Source of the DNA: JADZAA01 sp039810485
Lineage (GTDB): Bacteria > Bacteroidota > Ignavibacteria > Kapaibacteriales > UBA961
NCBI GenBank assembly: GCA_039810485.1
Contig: JBDHXA010000002.1
Coordinates: 1-64,000, forward strand
Direction: 5' to 3'
Length of the DNA: 64,000 bases
Shown here: piece after piece, positions 63,938 to 64,000 of the stretch
Layout: each line of letters opens with the position of its first letter
Numbering within the stretch: position 1 is the first letter of the stretch
Notes under the pieces: model-generated
Seen by the model: the letters and a program-made list of their open reading frames with translations, nothing else
The model's database searches: none
What the model was told of the DNA's origin: nothing
Made by a program: the position numbers and the translations under genes

Positions 63938-64000
63938 TGAATAGATATTTTCGAGAGTTGTTGAATGTATCTCGGCAATTTTTTCAGCTATAAGCCGAAC

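Noticed and set aside
1..64000. tRNA, rRNA, insertion sequences or prophage
   Set aside because: No T-loop signature in any gap, no transposase or phage genes, and no terminal inverted repeats flanking a gene were found by reading.

Overview
The window is 64 kb of AT-rich bacterial DNA with about 50 protein genes on both strands. I found no rRNA, tRNA, insertion sequence, prophage or CRISPR array. The gene content points to the Bacteroidota/Chlorobiota (FCB) lineage. Three large exported proteins end in type IX secretion (T9SS) sorting-domain-like C-termini. Two promoters fit the Bacteroidota pattern exactly (TTG, 19 bases, TAnnTTTG). There is a small Hc1-type histone-like protein, and Shine-Dalgarno sites are mostly weak. 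A flagellar-type MotB and the mixed gene order suggest a Kapabacteria- or Ignavibacteria-like member rather than a typical Bacteroides or Flavobacterium. That placement is an inference; no phylogenetic marker was searched.

Layout. 0.2-5.2 kb (minus): an operon-like run with an exported CBM9-like protein, one sugar-type ABC permease, phosphate acetyltransferase, a small exported protein and a MalK-type ATPase. 5.6-12.1 kb: a VWA protein with an APC permease, a CcmC-like protein with an extra N-terminal domain, a DUF3108-type protein, a THUMP RNA methyltransferase and a DUF985 cupin. 12.2-14.7 kb: a succinyl-CoA ligase alpha subunit whose reading frame continues into about 280 residues carrying eight AT-hook-like motifs, then ndk with a clear terminator. 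14.8-21.7 kb: a Nudix hydrolase, exported proteins and lipoproteins (two of them tandem paralogues), and a 997-residue T9SS protein. 21.8-26.5 kb: a DMT transporter, an alpha/beta hydrolase, gyrB and a hotdog thioesterase.

26.5-36.9 kb: a six-PAS hybrid histidine kinase, a stand-alone MetH reactivation domain, a 2[4Fe-4S] ferredoxin, a PaaE-type reductase, a receiver protein with a degenerate HD-GYP domain, MotB and PlsC. 37-41 kb (minus): glutamate dehydrogenase, 4-hydroxyphenylpyruvate dioxygenase and an HisC-type aminotransferase, which could together serve tyrosine breakdown. 41.2-52.5 kb: an NYN-cold-shock fusion, a GT39 glycosyltransferase, a phosphohexomutase, an outer-membrane protein and an LRR protein, then a glycan-type cluster with a four-module glycosyltransferase/methyltransferase. 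52.6-55.2 kb: Maf, a sigma-54 activator and phosphoglycerate mutase. 55.2-64 kb: a secreted peptidylarginine-deiminase-like enzyme, a 50-bp tandem repeat, the Hc1-like protein, a secreted subtilase, a FAH-family hydrolase, a C-terminal processing protease and an outer-membrane beta-barrel protein.

The strongest candidate for something undescribed is the SucD/AT-hook fusion, a TCA-cycle enzyme subunit with a DNA-binding-type tail encoded by near-identical 93-bp repeats. Next come the T9SS deiminase encoded beside a T9SS protease, and the orphan MetH reactivation domain, which has an exact Bacteroidota-type promoter.
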